The notes: a model not told the origin generated them from the sequence alone. A DNA stretch of 44,897 nucleotides from Streptomyces sporangiiformans (GCF_005768555.2 NZ_VCHX02000114.1:13364-58260); one strand, 5' to 3'; shown: positions 1-8,287, numbered from the stretch's first letter. Translations and numbers: made by a program.

Positions 1-1112
1 AGGACGGCGTCGGACTGGGCACGCCGGAAGTACAGGTGCGCGTCGTGTTCCCAGGTGAAGCCCATGCCGCCGTGCAATTGCACGCACTCGCCGGCGACGA
101 ACACGAACGCCTCGCCGCACCACGCCTGCGCCACCGCGGCCGCCTCAGCAAGCGCCTCGGGTGATTCGGCCGCCCGGACGGCGCGTACCACTGCCGACCG
201 TGCGGCCTCGACCTGGAGCAGCATCTCGGCGCAGGTGTGCTTGACCGCCTGGAAGCTGCCGAGGGACCTGCCGAACTGGGTACGGTCCCGTACGTGGGCC
301 ACGGTCATGTCCAAAGCGGCCTGCGCGCCGCCCAGTTGCTCGGCGGCCAGGGCCACCAGGCCCAGGTCGAGGGCACGGCTGACGAGATCCGCTCCCTCGC
401 CCCCGGCGGTCAGGGCCCGTGCCCGCACGCCGGAGAAGGAGATCACGGCCTGCCCGCGGCTGAGGTCCAGAGTGGGCACCCGGCGGACCGTCACCCCCGG
501 CTCGCCCGGGCCGGTGAGGAAGAGGTCCACACCGTCGGCTCCGACGGCCGCGACCACCAGCCCTTCGGCATCGGCGCCGTCGAGGACGAACGGCGCGGTC
601 CCGTCCAGCACCGGGGCGCCGCCCTGCCAGGTGACAGCCACCGGCACGCTGTCAGGCCGCCAGGTGCCGTCGGGTGCCGCCACCGCGAGGGCGTGCACCG
701 CGCCCTCGGCCAGATCCGCCAGCGCCTCGTCGGCCGTACCGCAGTTCGCCAGCACCTGCCCGGCGAGCACGGTGGAGGACAAAAGCGGCACCGGCGCCAG
801 CGTCCGGCCCAGTTCCTCGCAGACCACGGCGATCTCGGCGAGGCCGCCGATACCTCCGGCAGCCTCGGGCAGGCCTAGGGCGGCCAGGCCGACCTGACGG
901 CCGAGGGTGTCCCACAGCCCGGCGTCGATGCCGGGTGAGTGCTCGGGCAGTCGGCGCACCGCGGCGGTGCCGCCGGCATCCGCGCACACCACCCTCACGG
1001 TCTCGCGCAGGTCGTTCAGATCGGCATCCGAGACTTCGGAGGCTGCTGAGACAGCTGAGGTGGTCGAGACCTCGGTTGCCTCTCTGACGGGACGGGGCAC
1101 GGTGCTCGTCAT
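1..1112 (-). CDS. acyl-CoA dehydrogenase, C-terminus cut by window edge
   Basis: This frame is open from an ATG at 1112 to the window edge (370 codons), so the stop codon lies outside. The product is an FAD-dependent acyl-CoA dehydrogenase, which oxidises acyl-CoA to enoyl-CoA. An alpha-helical N-domain (GLAALGLPEAAGG) leads into a weakly conserved middle. The C-terminal domain is typical: RTQFGRSLGSFQAVKH, then CVQLHGGMGFTWEHDAHLY at the very end. In related enzymes only some 10-25 residues follow that motif, so little is missing. The ATG overlaps the stop of the PPDK-like gene as ATGA, indicating translational coupling as the last visible gene of the operon. The first 40 residues are rich in Ser, Thr and Ala and may be a linker. 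The family is secure; the substrate is unknown. Confidence 0.9.
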   Translation of the reverse strand, partial: MTSTVPRPVREATEVSTTSAVSAASEVSDADLNDLRETVRVVCADAGGTAAVRRLPEHSPGIDAGLWDTLGRQVGLAALGLPEAAGGIGGLAEIAVVCEELGRTLAPVPLLSSTVLAGQVLANCGTADEALADLAEGAVHALAVAAPDGTWRPDSVPVAVTWQGGAPVLDGTAPFVLDGADAEGLVVAAVGADGVDLFLTGPGEPGVTVRRVPTLDLSRGQAVISFSGVRARALTAGGEGADLVSRALDLGLVALAAEQLGGAQAALDMTVAHVRDRTQFGRSLGSFQAVKHTCAEMLLQVEAARSAVVRAVRAAESPEALAEAAAVAQAWCGEAFVFVAGECVQLHGGMGFTWEHDAHLYFRRAQSDAV

Positions 1113-3709
1113 GACACGGTCTCGCTTTCGCTGCGCCGCTCCGGCTCTCGCAGGGCACTGTGCGCGGCCGCCATGCGGGCGACCGGCACGCGGTGCGCGG
1201 AGCAGGAGACGTAGTCAAGGCCCAGTTCGTCGCAGAGGGCGATCGACTCCGGGTCCCCGCCGTGCTCACCGCACACGCCCAGCTTGATGTCAGGGCGTAC
1301 GAGCCTGGCCCGCTCGGCGGCGAGGGCGACCAGGGCGCCCACGCCGTGCGGGTCGAGCCGGGCGAACGGACTGGCGGTCAGGAACCCGCGGTCCAGGTAC
1401 GAGGCGAGCACCTGGCGCTCGACGTCGTCCCGGGAGAATCCATAGGTGAGCTGGGTGAGGTCATTGGTGCCGAAGGAGAAGAACTCGGCGTGTTCGGCCA
1501 GCTCGGCGGCCATCAGTGCGGCCCGGGGTGTCTCGATCATCGTGCCGAGCCGGTACGGGACCGTCACACCGGTGCGGGCGGCGACCGCCTCGGCGGCGCC
1601 CCGCACGTACGCGGCAGCGGCGGCCAGTTCCTCGGGCAGGCTGACGAGCGGGATCATCACCTCCAGCTCGGGGCGGACTCCGGTGGCGGCAACGTCAACC
1701 CAGGCGGCGAAGAGCGCCTCGGCCTGTGCCGGGTAGAGCCTTTCGTGCAGCAGGGCCAGGCGCACTCCGCGCAGCCCGAGCATGGGGTTCGCCTCGCGCA
1801 GGGCGTCGGCCCGCTGTTCGGTCGCGGCGTCGCCTGCCTCTCCGGGCGGGGGCAGGAACTCGTGCAGCGGCGCGTCCAGCAGCCGTACGGTGACCGGTCG
1901 GTCCCCGACGGCGGACAGCAGCGCCCGGAAGTCCTCGTGCTGGGCATGCTCCAGGGCGAGCAGCGCCTCGGTGCGGGCGTCCGGGTCGGCGGCCAGGATC
2001 ACGCGCCGGATCAGTGGCAGCCGGTCGCCGAGGAACTGGTGCTCCGTGCGACACAGGCCGACACCCTCCGCGCCCAGGGCGACGGCGGTGTTCACCTCCG
2101 CCGCCGTGTCGGCATTCACGCGTACGCCCAGGCGCCGCACGCCGTCCGCCCACTCCAGCAGCGTGGACAGCTCCGGCGGCGGGTCGGCGAGGGTGACCGG
2201 GAGCGTCCCCGCGTACACGGCCCCGGTGCGGCCGTCGAGGGAGACCGGGTCGCCCTCGCTCAGCAACCGGTCCCCGATCCGTACCGTCCCGGCCACTGGG
2301 TCCACCCGCAGGCCCTCGGCGCCGCACACCGCCGGCTTGCCGGCCCCCCTGGCCACGACCGCGGCGTGCGAGGCGATGCCGCCGCTGCCGGTCAGCACCG
2401 CGGAGGCGGCCAGCATGCCGGGGACGTCGGCCGGAGTGGTCTCGTGCGCCACCAGGACGGCGGGCGTGCCGGCCGCGCCCAGTTCGAGGGCGCGTTCGCT
2501 GGACAGGACGATCGCGCCGGCCGCGGCCCCGGGAGAGGCGGGCAGCCCTTGCACGAGGAGTTCCTCCGCGCCGGTCAGCCGGAGCTGGGGGTGCAGCAGT
2601 TCCTGCACCTGGGCGGGGCCGACACGGCGTACCGCCTCCTCCGGGCCAAGCGTCCCGTCGCCGGCCAGATCCGCGGCCAGGCACACCGAGGCGCGCAGCG
2701 GCGGGCGGCTCTGAGCCGAGGCTGCGAGCAGCGAGACCTCGCCGTCGCGCACCTCGAAGTCGACGGAGACCGGGGCGTGCAGATGGCGTTCGAGGGTGAG
2801 CAGAGAGTGCTCGAGCAGTGTGGTGCCCCCGCCGATCTTCTCCAGTGGTTCCCCGGTGTGCGGGGGCGGCGCGCTGCGGCGTACACCGCGGAAGAAGGAG
2901 CCCTGCGGTGCGAAGCGGCCGCTGTCGGGGTGCCGGCTCACCGCCGTGCCGTAGCCGGAGAGGTCCGACGGCCCGATGCGTACGGCCTGGACGTGCAGGG
3001 CGAGGGCCATGTCGGCGGGGAGCCGCTGAGCCTTGCGGGAGCGTCTGGCCCGGGGCGAGGCCCACCGTCCTCGTACCGCTCGGGCGGCGAGCGCGAGCTG
3101 TTCCGCCGGATCGTCCGGGTAAGGGCGCGTGCCGTGCCGGGCGATCGTGGAGAGCAGGGCGTCGACGCGGGCCTTCGGCTCCGGCGCGTCGAGCAGGGCG
3201 TCGTCGAGCTCCGGGCCGGGCACGTCGAGGGCGTACTCGGCGATCATCCGGACGGTGGCCGCCCACACCTCGTACAGCGCCTCCTCGCGGCCGATCACGG
3301 CGCACAGGTCATCGGCGTCCGCCGCGGTGACGCCGATGCAGGCGAGGTCGGGCGGCAGCCCAGCGACCTCTGTCGACGCGCTCGCCGACAGACGCAGCAG
3401 CAGTGGCCTGCCCCGGTCGCCGATCTGCCGTCCCGACAGCTGCTCGACGAGTTCCAGGGCGGCCCGGGCGGTCTCCGGCTCGCACAGCGAGTCGGCCGAA
3501 CCGGCCGGCACGGTGAGTCCGGGGACCACCGGGAGGCCGAGGGCCACGAGCCGGTCCATGGCGATTCCGTGCGTGCCCAGTTCACCGGCGTCCAGCCCCC
3601 GGATCCGGCCCTGGCCGTAGGGCACCAAGGTGTGGCCGGGGGTGGGTGCCTGTGCGACGGGCGTGTGTGCCTGTGCGAGTGCGCCGGAGCGGCCGTCGGT
3701 CGTGCTCAA
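1109..3709 (-). CDS. pyruvate phosphate dikinase-like PEP-utilising phosphotransferase with degenerate ATP-grasp half
   Basis: The 866-aa product has the length and domain order of pyruvate phosphate dikinase (PPDK). The TTG start at 3709 overlaps the preceding stop (TTGA) and has AGGAG six bases upstream. The swivelling phosphohistidine domain is intact (GGIASHAAVVARGAGKP, His448). So is the C-terminal PEP/pyruvate barrel: GLCRTEH, VRLLDAPLHEFLP, NPMLGLRG, MIETPRAAL, FGTNDLTQ and CGEHGGDP with Cys813. The N-terminal nucleotide half (about 25-345) is recognisable but altered. The usual GGKGAN lysine motif reads LGTHGIA, the VRSGA/MPGMMDT loop is absent, and the usual LQTR motif near 330 reads AASAQS. 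I infer a PEP-linked phosphotransferase that has lost normal ATP use. It sits in an acyl-CoA operon with a dedicated 210-aa partner. Annotation as plain PPDK would be misleading. Confidence 0.85.
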   Translation of the reverse strand: MSTTDGRSGALAQAHTPVAQAPTPGHTLVPYGQGRIRGLDAGELGTHGIAMDRLVALGLPVVPGLTVPAGSADSLCEPETARAALELVEQLSGRQIGDRGRPLLLRLSASASTEVAGLPPDLACIGVTAADADDLCAVIGREEALYEVWAATVRMIAEYALDVPGPELDDALLDAPEPKARVDALLSTIARHGTRPYPDDPAEQLALAARAVRGRWASPRARRSRKAQRLPADMALALHVQAVRIGPSDLSGYGTAVSRHPDSGRFAPQGSFFRGVRRSAPPPHTGEPLEKIGGGTTLLEHSLLTLERHLHAPVSVDFEVRDGEVSLLAASAQSRPPLRASVCLAADLAGDGTLGPEEAVRRVGPAQVQELLHPQLRLTGAEELLVQGLPASPGAAAGAIVLSSERALELGAAGTPAVLVAHETTPADVPGMLAASAVLTGSGGIASHAAVVARGAGKPAVCGAEGLRVDPVAGTVRIGDRLLSEGDPVSLDGRTGAVYAGTLPVTLADPPPELSTLLEWADGVRRLGVRVNADTAAEVNTAVALGAEGVGLCRTEHQFLGDRLPLIRRVILAADPDARTEALLALEHAQHEDFRALLSAVGDRPVTVRLLDAPLHEFLPPPGEAGDAATEQRADALREANPMLGLRGVRLALLHERLYPAQAEALFAAWVDVAATGVRPELEVMIPLVSLPEELAAAAAYVRGAAEAVAARTGVTVPYRLGTMIETPRAALMAAELAEHAEFFSFGTNDLTQLTYGFSRDDVERQVLASYLDRGFLTASPFARLDPHGVGALVALAAERARLVRPDIKLGVCGEHGGDPESIALCDELGLDYVSCSAHRVPVARMAAAHSALREPERRSESETVS

Positions 3710-4338
3710 CCCCGGCTCCTTCGGACCAGTTCCTCTTCGAGAACCTCGTCCTGCGCCCGGCTGATCCCCAGAACCAGCAGCAGTTCCTGATGCAGCCGCA
3801 TCCACACCGTGTGGTACGAGTCGCACAGCGGCGAGGCCAGCCACTCCACCGCGCCGTCGTCGAAGCGGTCGAGCGCCTCGTCCAGGCCGGTCATATAGCG
3901 TCCGCTGCCCGCGAGCACCCGCTCCAGCCTGCGCAGCACGGGCTGAATGGCCTCGTGCACATCTTCCAGCGACTCGCGCACCTCGGCGTCGTAGACGGTG
4001 TCGGTGTGGTCGTTGGCGCTGCCGTCGGGGCGGCACTGCCATGCCGTGCACACCTCGCGGATCTTCCTGTTGACCGGCAGAAACGCCTCGTAGACCGCGG
4101 TGATCCGCTCCTCCTGCTCCGATCCCGCGGGGACCCGCAGGAGCTGAGCCGCGGTGGCCTTGGCGCGCTCGGTCGGCAGGACCATCGGGCCTTTCGCCAT
4201 GGCCAGCCCGGCGTCCACCAGAGGGCGGTGCTCGGACTCGGGGGCGCCACGCCACATGCCACGCAGAACGAGGTCGACAACGGCTTCGGTGAGGGTCTCG
4301 TCGACAGCGTCCGACCCGGTCACGGCAGCAGGTTGCAT
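3706..4338 (-). CDS. uncharacterised helical protein paired with the PPDK-like enzyme
   Basis: A 210-aa, apparently all-helical, soluble protein without signal peptide or membrane segment. The ATG at 4338 follows an AGAGG ribosome site; an in-frame extension further upstream looks unlike coding sequence. Landmarks are VDLVLRGMWRGA near the N-terminus, AKGPMVLPTERAK, a central TAWQCRPDGSANDHTDTVYD with several acidic and His residues, and CDSYHTVWMRLHQELLLVLG near the C-terminus. The stop overlaps the TTG start of the PPDK-like gene, so the two are probably made together. I do not recognise a named family. From context it may be an acceptor, activator or second subunit of the phosphotransferase, comparable in arrangement to multi-subunit phenylphosphate synthase; that is inference only. 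Confidence 0.75.
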   Translation of the reverse strand: MQPAAVTGSDAVDETLTEAVVDLVLRGMWRGAPESEHRPLVDAGLAMAKGPMVLPTERAKATAAQLLRVPAGSEQEERITAVYEAFLPVNRKIREVCTAWQCRPDGSANDHTDTVYDAEVRESLEDVHEAIQPVLRRLERVLAGSGRYMTGLDEALDRFDDGAVEWLASPLCDSYHTVWMRLHQELLLVLGISRAQDEVLEEELVRRSRG

Positions 4339-4409
4339 CGCCACACCTCTTCCTCGGTTCTGTGTTGCCCGGAGATTACGCTCCGGTGGGTCTGTTAGTG
4401 AAGAGGGAA

Positions 4410-5297
4410 TCAAGAAACACTTTTGGGTTCCGGCTCCGGGCCGGGCTTCCCCGGCACGGTCAGGCGTCCTGGTCGACTCGCTCCGGTCGCGCCGCCGGCC
4501 ACCGCCGCGCGGCTCCGGGAGGTCAGGAACGACGCCATGCGGGCCTGTGCCTCCGGGCCGTCCGCCAGGCGGGCGATCAGCCGCGCCTCTTCGGCGAGGT
4601 GACGGCGCAGGTCGCCCCTGGTGTCGTCGTCGCACAGCAGGCTCTTCGAGGCGCGCAGCGCCTCACCGGCCCCGGCGGCGAGCTCGGCGGCCGTCCGGTA
4701 GGCGGCCTCGTCCAGTTCGTCGTCGCCGACAGTACGGGAGATCAGGCCGTGGCGTTCGGCATCGTCGCCGGTCAGGACCCGGTTCGTCAGGATCAGATCC
4801 GCTGCCAGCCGGGGGCCCACCAGGCGCGGCAGGAACCACGAGGCCCCGCAGTCCGGCGAGAGCCCGATCGCCGTGTACGCCAGCCGGAACCGCGCCGACC
4901 GGGCGGCCAGGACGAGGTCGGCGACGAGAGCGAGACCGATGCCGCCGCCCGCCGCCGCGCCGCGCACGGCGGCCACCACGGGCACCGGCAGCTCGTGCAG
5001 AGCCCGCACCGCCGCGTGCGCGGCGGTCGCCACGGCATGCACATAAGGACCGGTCTTCGCGCCCAGGCCGGTGAAAGAGCGCAGGTCACCGCCCACGCAG
5101 AAGTTGGCTCCCGTGGCCCGCAGCAGGACCGCGCCGCCGGGGTCGGCGGCCACCTGGGCGGTCATGTCCCGCAGCGCCTCGGCTGTCCGGAGGTCCAGGG
5201 CGTTGCCCCGCCCGGGATCGTCCAGCCTCAGCTCGACGACTCCGTCGGGATGCCGGACGACCCGGACCGGCTCGGTATCCACCGGCTGATGATTCAC
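4410..5297 (-). CDS. enoyl-CoA hydratase/isomerase (crotonase superfamily)
   Basis: A 295-aa crotonase-fold enzyme, first gene of the minus-strand operon. The GTG start at 5297 gives the usual N-terminus just before VELRLDDPGRGNALD; the longer open frame would run into the divergent gene. Oxyanion-hole segments are visible as GANFCVGGDLRSF (about 63-75) and VRGAAAGGGIGLALVADLV (about 111-129). The active-site loop reads IGLSPDCGASWFLPRLVG, with Asp149 in the position seen in PaaG-type isomerases and some hydratases. Both hydration of an enoyl-CoA and double-bond isomerisation are therefore possible. The last 35 residues are a Pro/Gly-rich tail. It is separated by 71 bases from the helper gene and pairs functionally with the acyl-CoA and hydroxyacyl-CoA dehydrogenases around it. 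Confidence 0.88.
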   Translation of the reverse strand: MNHQPVDTEPVRVVRHPDGVVELRLDDPGRGNALDLRTAEALRDMTAQVAADPGGAVLLRATGANFCVGGDLRSFTGLGAKTGPYVHAVATAAHAAVRALHELPVPVVAAVRGAAAGGGIGLALVADLVLAARSARFRLAYTAIGLSPDCGASWFLPRLVGPRLAADLILTNRVLTGDDAERHGLISRTVGDDELDEAAYRTAAELAAGAGEALRASKSLLCDDDTRGDLRRHLAEEARLIARLADGPEAQARMASFLTSRSRAAVAGGATGASRPGRLTVPGKPGPEPEPKSVS

Positions 5298-5412
5298 AGG
5301 GGTCTTCTCTCGTGGTTGCCGAGCGTCACAGAGGCAAGATACTGAAGACGTTGTACAGTTTCTAGGGTCGCGACGGGCACCGATGCCCGTACGCCCGTGG
5401 CGGGGAGGAACC
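5298..5412. promoter_or_regulatory. divergent promoter region of the acyl-CoA module
   Basis: These 115 bases separate the minus-strand hydratase operon from the plus-strand dehydrogenase, so both promoters should lie here. The segment 5335-5365 is clearly more AT-rich than its surroundings. An ACTG (5341-5344) and CAGT (5356-5359) pair forms a weak dyad that could be part of a TetR-type operator. No convincing -10/-35 pair could be assigned. Confidence 0.4.
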
Positions 5413-6633
5413 ATGCCTGTCCAGTTCGATGTCGATCCGCCTGTCGCCCGGCTGGCCGAGGCCACCGCGGCGTTCGTACGCGAAGTGGTGATCCCTGCCG
5501 AGCGCGAGTGCGGCGGCTCCGTGCACGACGCCCCCGAGGCGCTGCGCCGGGCTCTGCAGAAGGGCGCCCGAGAGGCAGGCGTGTTCGCGCCGCATGTGCC
5601 GGCGCGGTGGGGCGGGCACGGGCTCGACCTGCGCGGGCAGGCGGTGGTGTTCGAAGCCGCCGGGTACTCGCTGCTCGGACCGCTGGCCCTGAACTGCGCG
5701 GCTCCGGACGAGGGCAATATGCACCTGCTGGAGAAGGTGGCCACCGAGGAGCAGCAGCAGCGCTATCTGCGCCCGCTCGCCGCCGGCGAGTCGCGGTCCT
5801 GCTTCGCGATGACCGAACCGGCGCCGGGAGCCGGCGCCGACCCCCGCTCCCTGCGGACCACCGCGACCCGGGTACCCGGCGGGTGGCGCATCGACGGGCG
5901 CAAGTGGTTCATCAGCGGAGCCAACGGAGCCGACTTCGCCATCGTCATGGCCCGCACCTCCGGCAGCCCCGGCGACGCGGGCGGCGCCACCATGTTCCTG
6001 GTCGATGCCGGCACCCCGGGCATGCGCATCGTCCGGGACATCGAAACCCTGGACGAGGGGCTCTTCGCCGGGCACAGCGAGATCGTCTTCGAGGAATGCG
6101 TGGTCGGCGAGGGGCAGGTGCTCGGCGCGGTGGACCGCGGCTTCGACAACGCCCAGGTCCGGCTCGGCCCCGCCCGTATGACGCACTGCATGCGCTGGCT
6201 GGGAGCGGCCCGCCGCGCTCAGGACGTCGCACTGGAGCGGGCGGGCAGCCGGACGGCGTTCGGCTCCGTGCTGGGAGACCTCGGCATGGTGCAGCAGATG
6301 CTGGCCGACTCCGAGATCGACATCGAGGCGAGCCGCGCCCTGATTCTGCGTACCGCCTGGGAGTTGGACACCGGTTCCGCCGCGGCCGCGCAGCTCACCT
6401 CGGTGTCCAAGACCTTCGTCGCGGAGGCGGTGGGGAGGGTGGTCGACCGGTCGGTACAGATCTGCGGAGCGCTCGGCATCTCGGCCGCCGACGCCCCGCT
6501 GGCCCGCCTGCTCCGGGAGGTGCGCCCGTTCCGGATCTACGACGGCCCCTCGGAGACACACCGGTTCGCCATAGCGCGCCGCGCGGTGAAGCCCTACCGG
6601 CAGCCCCGCCCGCTCGACGTCGCCGGCTCATGA
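5413..6633 (+). CDS. acyl-CoA dehydrogenase (ACAD10/11-like lineage)
   Basis: A complete 406-aa acyl-CoA dehydrogenase. The ATG at 5413 is chosen over an in-frame ATG ten codons upstream because GGGAGG lies just before it. FAD and substrate motifs are present: CFAMTEPAPGAGADPRSL (flavin contact), WFISGANGADFAIVM and SEIVFEECVV. The helical C-domain has SRTAFGSVLGDLGMVQQML and ends with VRPFRIYDGPSETHRFAIAR. That ending resembles the human ACAD10/11 group and its bacterial relatives, which often act on branched or hydroxylated acyl-CoAs. It is divergent from the hydratase operon and followed, after 112 bases, by the 3-hydroxyacyl-CoA dehydrogenase. The substrate cannot be read from sequence. 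Confidence 0.92.
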   Translation: MPVQFDVDPPVARLAEATAAFVREVVIPAERECGGSVHDAPEALRRALQKGAREAGVFAPHVPARWGGHGLDLRGQAVVFEAAGYSLLGPLALNCAAPDEGNMHLLEKVATEEQQQRYLRPLAAGESRSCFAMTEPAPGAGADPRSLRTTATRVPGGWRIDGRKWFISGANGADFAIVMARTSGSPGDAGGATMFLVDAGTPGMRIVRDIETLDEGLFAGHSEIVFEECVVGEGQVLGAVDRGFDNAQVRLGPARMTHCMRWLGAARRAQDVALERAGSRTAFGSVLGDLGMVQQMLADSEIDIEASRALILRTAWELDTGSAAAAQLTSVSKTFVAEAVGRVVDRSVQICGALGISAADAPLARLLREVRPFRIYDGPSETHRFAIARRAVKPYRQPRPLDVAGS

Positions 6634-6745
6634 CGGCGCCGGCCCAAAACACCTGGCAACACGCGCGACACCCTGTCCGTTTGCACCACTGATCGGCACC
6701 ACCCCCATCAACTCCACAGCAACCATCCACCGCAAGGGCCATCAC

Positions 6746-7609
6746 ATGGAAACCGTCTCCCGCCTCGGCGTCGTCGGCTGCGGCCTCATGGGCTCCGGCA
6801 TCGCCGAAGTCGCCGCACTCGGCGGCACCGACGTCCTGGTCGCCGAGTCCTCCCCCGAAGCAGCCCGGGCCGGCCGCCGACGCGTCGAGGTCTCCCTCGA
6901 CCGCGGTGTGTGCCGCGGCAAGATCACGGAGGAGGCGCGGGACGCCGCGCTCGCCCGCCTGGCCGTCACCGACGACTTCGACGCCATGGCGGATCGTCAG
7001 TTCGTCATCGAGGCCGTCGCGGAGAACCGTGACATCAAGACCGGCATCTTCAAGACCCTTGACCGCGTCGTGACCGATCCCCAGGCCATCCTCGCCAGCA
7101 ACACCTCGTCGATACCCATCGTCGACCTGGCCGTGACCACACAGCGGCCCACTCAGGTCATCGGCATGCACTTCTTCAACCCGGTACCGGTGCAGGCCCT
7201 GGTCGAGGTCATCCCGGCCCTCACCACGAGCCCGGACACCGTCGCCCGGACGAGCGCCTTCGCCTCCGCGTGCCTGGGAAAGGAGGTCGTCCAGGCCACC
7301 GACCGCTCGGGGTTCGTGGTCAACGCACTCCTCGTGCCCTACCTGCTCGCCGCGGTGCGGATGGTCGAGTCCGGATCCGCCCGCGCCGAGGACATCGATC
7401 GCGGCATGGAGCTCGGCTGCGCACATCCCATGGGCCCTCTGCGCCTTCTCGACCTCATCGGGCTCGACACCGCCCAGGCCGTGGCGGAATCGATGTACGA
7501 GGAGTTCAAGGAGCCCCTTTACGCGCCGCCCGCGCTACTGCGCCGCATGGTCGCCGCGGGCCGTTTCGGCCGCAAGAGCGGCCACGGATTCTACGAGTAC
7601 GCCGCCTGA
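6746..7609 (+). CDS. 3-hydroxyacyl-CoA (3-hydroxybutyryl-CoA type) dehydrogenase
   Basis: A 287-aa NAD(P)-dependent enzyme that oxidises 3-hydroxyacyl-CoA to 3-oxoacyl-CoA, or runs in reverse. The Rossmann fingerprint GVVGCGLMGSGIAEVAAL is at the N-terminus. The catalytic segment is SNTSSIPI...GMHFFNPVPVQALVEV, with the family His in HFFNP. The C-terminal domain has DRSGFVVNALLVPYLLAAV and ends RFGRKSGHGFYEY, as in single-domain FadB2/Hbd proteins of about 285 residues. An AAGGG ribosome site precedes the ATG. With the hydratase and the two acyl-CoA dehydrogenases it supplies three of the four beta-oxidation steps; no thiolase is in the window. Downstream lie 737 bases without a gene, containing the dyad array and the transporter promoter. 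Confidence 0.93.
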   Translation: METVSRLGVVGCGLMGSGIAEVAALGGTDVLVAESSPEAARAGRRRVEVSLDRGVCRGKITEEARDAALARLAVTDDFDAMADRQFVIEAVAENRDIKTGIFKTLDRVVTDPQAILASNTSSIPIVDLAVTTQRPTQVIGMHFFNPVPVQALVEVIPALTTSPDTVARTSAFASACLGKEVVQATDRSGFVVNALLVPYLLAAVRMVESGSARAEDIDRGMELGCAHPMGPLRLLDLIGLDTAQAVAESMYEEFKEPLYAPPALLRRMVAAGRFGRKSGHGFYEYAA

Positions 7610-7642
7610 CCTTCGGCGCGGCGCCGCAGGCCTCGCCCGGGC

Positions 7643-7842
7643 TGTACGGGCTCAGGCCCTGTGAGACAAACGGTCAGAGACCCAGGTTCGTACGGACTCA
7701 GGTCCGGTCACTCAAAGGTCGGATGAATCAGATCCGTACGGGCTCCGGTCCGGCCACGCTCCGGTGAAGGACGACTCAGGCCGGTACGGGCTCCGGTCCG
7801 CAGCGCGGGCCCGCTCCCCGCGAGTTGAGGACCGTACGGGTC
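7643..7842. repeat. periodic array of short dyads, 46-50 bp spacing
   Basis: Related elements start at 7643, 7689, 7735, 7783 and 7833, spaced 46, 46, 48 and 50 bases. Each begins NGTACGGRCT. In the first four the core is a small inverted repeat: GGGC-TCAG-GCCC, GGAC-TCAG-GTCC, then twice GGGC-TCCG-GTCC. Stem changes compensate (G-C to A-T, then G-T wobble), and the last two loops would be C(UCCG)G in RNA, a UNCG-type tetraloop. The fifth copy keeps only the CGTACGGG start. The array lies between the hydroxyacyl-CoA dehydrogenase stop and the transporter promoter. It could be an operator array or a set of RNA hairpins. Confidence 0.65.
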
Positions 7843-8227
7843 ATCGTTGCCACGTCAGCCCTTCGCGTTTTCTTGTGTTGACCCGCGAGGTCGAGGACTT
7901 GTCGGCCGACAGGCGCAGTTGACCGCGGACGCGGCCGCCGTCCCCCCGTCTCCGTAGTGTGCGCGCAATCGGAACGTCCCAGTTCAGGGGCGTAACCGGT
8001 CCGTCCGCACAACCTCGTGCCAACGCGCGCGGATCCGTCCGTGGCAGCTCAGCTCTCCGCCGACGGAACGTCGCCCCCCGAACGCTGTCGAGCCGTCAAC
8101 TTCGAGGCGGCCCCGGCGGATGGTGACGGTCCCGCCACCCCGCCCGAGGGGGAGCGAGCGGGCCGCCGCCGGGCGGGCGGGGCACCAAACTGGTCAAGCG
8201 AAGGCCAAATTTCTCCGTGCACGACTG

Positions 8228-8258
8228 TTGTCCAGACCACCCTGACACGGCTTACATA
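8228..8258 (+). promoter_or_regulatory. candidate promoter for the ABC-transporter operon
   Basis: TTGTCC at 8228-8233 and TACATA at 8253-8258 (19-base spacer) resemble -35 and -10 boxes. The surrounding 8205-8300 is much less GC-rich than flanking DNA. The LacI-type palindrome lies just downstream, where a repressor would block initiation. The spacer is long, so this is tentative. Confidence 0.35.
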
Positions 8259-8273
8259 GGACGAAAGCGTCGC

Positions 8274-8287
8274 TGAAAGCGCTTTCA
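8274..8287. promoter_or_regulatory. perfect LacI-family operator palindrome
   Basis: TGAAAGCGCTTTCA is a perfect 14-bp palindrome with the central CG typical of LacI/GalR-family operators, and it matches the Gram-positive cre consensus TGWNANCGNTNWCA. It is 59 bases before the lipoprotein start, so it should control the whole transporter operon. No lacI-type gene is present in the window, so the regulator must be encoded elsewhere. Confidence 0.75.

Noticed and set aside
1160..3790. Long plus-strand open frame of 876 codons opposite the PPDK-like gene
   Set aside because: It is the complement of a strongly G/C3-biased gene; no protein family features, Gly/Arg/His-rich composition.
5341..5359. 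ACTG/CAGT dyad as a specific operator
   Set aside because: Only four bases per arm are symmetric; kept merely as a remark on the promoter region.
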